9,883 nt of DNA. Origin: an uncultured Pseudomonadota bacterium (GTDB taxonomy: Bacteria > SAR324 > NAC60-12). Shown here in pieces: positions 7,455 through 9,883 of the stretch (positions within the stretch are counted from its first letter, which is position 1; every line of letters starts with the position of its first letter). The DNA is taken from contig CAJXDX010000057.1 of NCBI GenBank assembly GCA_913052275.1, forward strand, positions 1 through 9,883. The letters run 5' to 3'. The position numbers were made by a program, and so were the translations under genes. The notes below the pieces were generated by a model, which was given only the letters and a program-made list of their open reading frames with translations, had not been told where the DNA came from and did no database searches.

Positions 7455-7481
7455 TTGTAATAATTCTGGAATCAATATAAT
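7455..7481 (+). promoter_or_regulatory. Candidate promoter for the uracil-DNA glycosylase gene
   Basis: The AT-rich gap after hslU contains a perfect TATAAT (7476-7481). TTGTAA (7455-7460) lies 15 bases upstream and matches the -35 consensus at four of six positions. Transcription would start about 43 bases before the TTG start. The short spacer and the high AT content make a chance match possible. Confidence 0.3.
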
Positions 7482-7530
7482 TTAAACTTAAATCATCAGT
7501 TTATATAGTAACACTTCACTGGATAATAGT

Positions 7531-8448
7531 TTGAATTATACTTCTTTACTGCTTCAAATTGAGAATCAGCTGCTTTCTCTGAATAAGAAAGGACTTAATT
7601 ACATTAATATTGGAGCCCTGCCTGATGTTGAGTTGAAAAGAGTGATTGATGGTTTGGAAGAAATGTTCTCTTCAGAAAATGCAATTTCTCAAGAAACCCG
7701 GGAAATTCAAAATAAACCCTCAGAAAAGTCAGAAAAGTTTGAAGAAAATACAAACGAGAATACTGAAATTGGGATCAATCCTGAACCAGCAGATTTAACT
7801 GATCAAAATAAAGTACTTAATTTAAAACAACAGAATATAACCCGGACTTTTGCTCAAATAGCAAAGCAGCAGGACTCAGCAAAAAAAATTAACACTCTTT
7901 CTGATCTTTTTGAAAAGTATAAAGCATGTCAAAAGTGTGCTTTAGGAAAAACCAGGAAGAACCTGGTTTTTGGCAGAGGTTTGTCTAATCCTCCAGTAAT
8001 GTTCATTGGCGAGGGACCAGGAGCAGAAGAAGATACTCAGGGCGAACCTTTTGTGGGACGTGCAGGCAGGCTATTGACAAAAATGATCAGCGCAATAGGG
8101 ATAGAACGCGCTGATGTTTATATCACAAATATTGTAAAATGCCGTCCTCCTGATAACAGGAATCCTACCCCTGCAGAAATTTCATGCTGTCTTCCCATTA
8201 TCAAACAGCAAATAGAAATATTGAATCCAAAGTTAATAGTAACTCTTGGAAATATCCCTACAAAAACATTAATTCCTGATCTACCAGGCATTACTAAAGC
8301 ACGTGGAAAGATTAAGCAGTATGAGAAATGGACAGTATTACCTACTTTTCACCCGTCTTATCTCTTGCGTAATCGTTCTGCAATGCCCCAGGCATGGGAG
8401 GATTTTAAAAAAATAACAGAATTCGCTTTTAATAGTAAACAGGGGTGA
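7531..8448 (+). CDS. Family 4 uracil-DNA glycosylase, iron-sulfur type, with long N-terminal extension
   Basis: Family 4 UDGs remove uracil (from cytosine deamination or dUTP use) from DNA as the first step of base excision repair. The catalytic domain spans about residues 122-305. Four Cys fit the [4Fe-4S] ligands: Cys133 and Cys136 (ACQKC), Cys204 (VKCRPP) and Cys220, 16 positions later, as in this family; Cys219 beside it is extra. Motif A is GEGPGAEEDTQGEPFVG (160-176). The second active-site motif is PTFHPSYLLRN (271-281) with His274. Residues 1-45 look helical, and 48-115 are rich in Glu, Asn and Lys and probably a disordered linker. No ATG lies near the start. TTG 7531 is the best candidate between the in-frame stop at 7489 and Met45, with only a weak GGAT upstream. 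If ATG 7663 is used, the product loses 44 residues. The gene is notably AT-rich. Confidence 0.9.
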   Translation: MNYTSLLLQIENQLLSLNKKGLNYINIGALPDVELKRVIDGLEEMFSSENAISQETREIQNKPSEKSEKFEENTNENTEIGINPEPADLTDQNKVLNLKQQNITRTFAQIAKQQDSAKKINTLSDLFEKYKACQKCALGKTRKNLVFGRGLSNPPVMFIGEGPGAEEDTQGEPFVGRAGRLLTKMISAIGIERADVYITNIVKCRPPDNRNPTPAEISCCLPIIKQQIEILNPKLIVTLGNIPTKTLIPDLPGITKARGKIKQYEKWTVLPTFHPSYLLRNRSAMPQAWEDFKKITEFAFNSKQG

Positions 8449-8488
8449 ACGGCATTAAATTTAAAAGAATGAGATTGGGAAAAATAAT

Positions 8489-9754
8489 ATGATTGATTTG
8501 CAGCCTGTTAAGGGTACTCGGGACTTCTTTCCGGAAGAGATGCGATTGCGCAACTGGTTATTTGAAATCTGGCGAAGTGCATCAGTCCAGGCAGGATTTG
8601 AAGAATACGATACCTGTGTTCTTGAACATGAGGATCTCTACATCCGTAAAGCAGGTGATGAAATCAGCAAGCAGCTTTTCAGTTTTGAGGACAAGAGCGG
8701 GAGACGTTTAAGCTTACGGCCGGAAATGACTCCTTCACTTGCCAGGCTGGTTCTTCAGCATAATAAATCATTATCCTTCCCGATAAAGTGGTTTTCAATG
8801 CCTCAATGCTTTCGCTATGAAAGAATGACTAAAGGCAGGCGCCGTGAGCACTTTCAATGGAACGCTGACATTATCGGCCAGCCACATATATTGGCAGAGG
8901 CAGAAATTCTGATGCTGCTGATTTCTGCCTGTGAATCCATGGGCCTTACAAAAAAAGAATTTAACGTTTTTATCAATGATCGTCGAATTCTAAACGCGAT
9001 TTTATCTCAAATAAATGTACCTGAGGAACTGCACAGCACAGTCCTGGTCATTCTTGATAAACGCGACAAAATTTCTTCCGAGGCATTGGTAGCTATGCTG
9101 GAAGATACAGGGATGTCTGCAAAACAAGTGGGACAACTTAATGAGTTTCTTTCAAACACAGACTTAAAGGATCTTGAAGAAAACTTGAGTGATACTACAG
9201 GAGTAGAGCAATTGCATAGCTTGATGGATATGATGGATACTGCAGGATGCTCAGGCTACCTGAAATTTGATATTTCCATTGTAAGAGGACTTTCTTATTA
9301 CACAGGAGCAGTTTTTGAGGTCAACAGTCCTGAAAAAAAACATCGCGCAATTTGCGGTGGAGGACGATACGATTCGCTGCTTTCTGCATTCGGAGGTGAA
9401 ACAGTCCCAGCGGTAGGATTCGGTTTTGGTGATGTGGTTGTTTTGGACGTTTTGAAGGAGATGGGACGTTTCCCGGAACTTCCTAGAAAACTGGATTATA
9501 CAATTATACCATTCGCCAATGAACAGGTGGGGATCGCCTTAAAGATCGCGGCCGAGTTACGTATGCGAGGATCTGTTGTTGACTGTAATTTCAGCATGAA
9601 AAAAATGAAAAAAACTATGCGACAGGCTAATGAGTCTGGAGCAGCAAAAGCGATTCTGCTTTTTCCTGAAGAACTGGCTGAAGATAAAGTTGTGATCAGG
9701 GATATGATTCTTCATGAACAGAAACCAGTCAAAATTGCAGACTTGATTTCTTAG
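8489..9754 (+). CDS. hisS: Histidyl-tRNA synthetase, divergent (plant-organelle-like) subtype
   Basis: HisRS is the class II synthetase that attaches His to tRNA-His in the cytosol. Motif 1 begins at GTRDFFPEE (9-17). LRPEMTPSLAR (76-86) replaces the LRPEGTA of E. coli-type enzymes. Motif 2 is CFRYERMTKGRRREHFQW (107-124). The His-specific block VRGLSYYTGAVFE (265-277) keeps the Arg (266) and the Tyr pair but has Ser where most have Asp (RGLDYY). After GGGRYDSLL (290-298), motif 3 reads AVGFGFGDVVVLDVL (308-322), without the usual G-x-E-R. The anticodon-binding domain follows from about 335 to the end. The 421-residue length is normal. The ATG has GGGA 8 bases upstream. From memory, this combination resembles plant organellar HisRS and related bacterial forms. 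Function as HisRS is very likely, although HisZ-like paralogues share the fold. Confidence 0.93.
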   Translation: MIDLQPVKGTRDFFPEEMRLRNWLFEIWRSASVQAGFEEYDTCVLEHEDLYIRKAGDEISKQLFSFEDKSGRRLSLRPEMTPSLARLVLQHNKSLSFPIKWFSMPQCFRYERMTKGRRREHFQWNADIIGQPHILAEAEILMLLISACESMGLTKKEFNVFINDRRILNAILSQINVPEELHSTVLVILDKRDKISSEALVAMLEDTGMSAKQVGQLNEFLSNTDLKDLEENLSDTTGVEQLHSLMDMMDTAGCSGYLKFDISIVRGLSYYTGAVFEVNSPEKKHRAICGGGRYDSLLSAFGGETVPAVGFGFGDVVVLDVLKEMGRFPELPRKLDYTIIPFANEQVGIALKIAAELRMRGSVVDCNFSMKKMKKTMRQANESGAAKAILLFPEELAEDKVVIRDMILHEQKPVKIADLIS

Positions 9755-9767
9755 GCAGAGTAATCAA

Positions 9768-9883
9768 TTGAGTATTTCTGAGATAATCAAATCATCTTCA
9801 TTCAGGTTAAATTGGTTATTAATGATCGTTTTTTTGGGATTGGATCTTGGTTCAAAAATTTGGGTCAGGGCCAATATACCTTT
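9768..9883 (+). CDS. lspA: Lipoprotein signal peptidase (signal peptidase II), 3'-truncated by window edge
   Basis: LspA cleaves signal peptides from diacylglyceryl-modified prolipoproteins in the inner membrane. Only 38 complete codons are visible. A short polar N-terminus leads into a hydrophobic helix (WLLMIVFLGL), then LDLGSKIWV and ANIPF. This matches the first transmembrane helix and the D-x-x-SK motif of LspA; E. coli LspA has the same DLGSK. The catalytic Asp pair lies beyond the window. The frame opens after a stop at 9744, and TTG 9768 is the only usual start codon before ATG 9822. Starting at 9822 would remove most of the first helix, so TTG is preferred. AGAG at 9757-9760 is a weak ribosome site. 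It begins 13 bases after the hisS stop with no terminator, so the two are probably co-transcribed. Confidence 0.8.
   Translation, partial: MSISEIIKSSSFRLNWLLMIVFLGLDLGSKIWVRANIP

Noticed and set aside
8469..8492. Seven-codon ORF (MRLGKII) overlapping the hisS start by ATGA, as a leader peptide
   Set aside because: It has no His codons, which a hisS attenuator would need, and no terminator hairpin is visible. An ORF of this length is expected by chance.

Overview
The window is ordinary, dense bacterial chromosome: nine recognisable genes, a tenth cut off by the right edge, and no gap longer than about 155 bases. I see no rRNA, tRNA, CRISPR array, insertion sequence, phage gene or toxin-antitoxin pair, and every intact gene has a known housekeeping family. 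The set (membrane-linked class 2 dihydroorotate dehydrogenase, C5-pathway haem synthesis from glutamyl-tRNA, HslVU protease, lipoprotein signal peptidase) points to a Gram-negative bacterium. The C5 route argues against a typical alphaproteobacterium. The adrenodoxin-type ferredoxin reductase and the plant-organelle-like HisRS suggest a deltaproteobacterial or SAR324-like lineage or another less-studied phylum, but that is a guess. The intergenic regions and the udg gene are visibly AT-rich.

Layout. The 3' part of pyrD (plus strand) enters from the left edge and converges tail to tail with a minus-strand cluster read right to left: hemA, hemC, then an fprA-type ferredoxin/adrenodoxin reductase. 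hemA and hemC are 3 bases apart and fprA follows after 53 bases, so the three are probably one transcript. A divergent intergenic region of about 150 bases separates hemA from a plus-strand series: pgsA, hslV-hslU (4 bases apart), a family 4 uracil-DNA glycosylase, hisS, and the first 39 codons of lspA.

How the genes relate. HemA and HemC supply the first and third C5-pathway steps that turn Glu-tRNA into hydroxymethylbilane. FprA can feed NADPH electrons to a ferredoxin, and its position suggests, without proving, a link to haem or iron-sulfur metabolism. PgsA makes phosphatidylglycerolphosphate, and its product PG is the diacylglycerol donor for lipoproteins that LspA later cleaves. HslV and HslU form one two-part ATP-dependent protease. 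The UDG repairs uracil in DNA and HisRS charges tRNA-His.

Most notable points: the HisRS belongs to a divergent subtype whose motif 3 lacks the usual Glu-Arg pair; a ferredoxin reductase sits in the haem cluster; hemA and hslV share an identical AAGATATAAT promoter-like decamer; and several starts appear to be TTG. I did not find a convincing undescribed multi-gene system.
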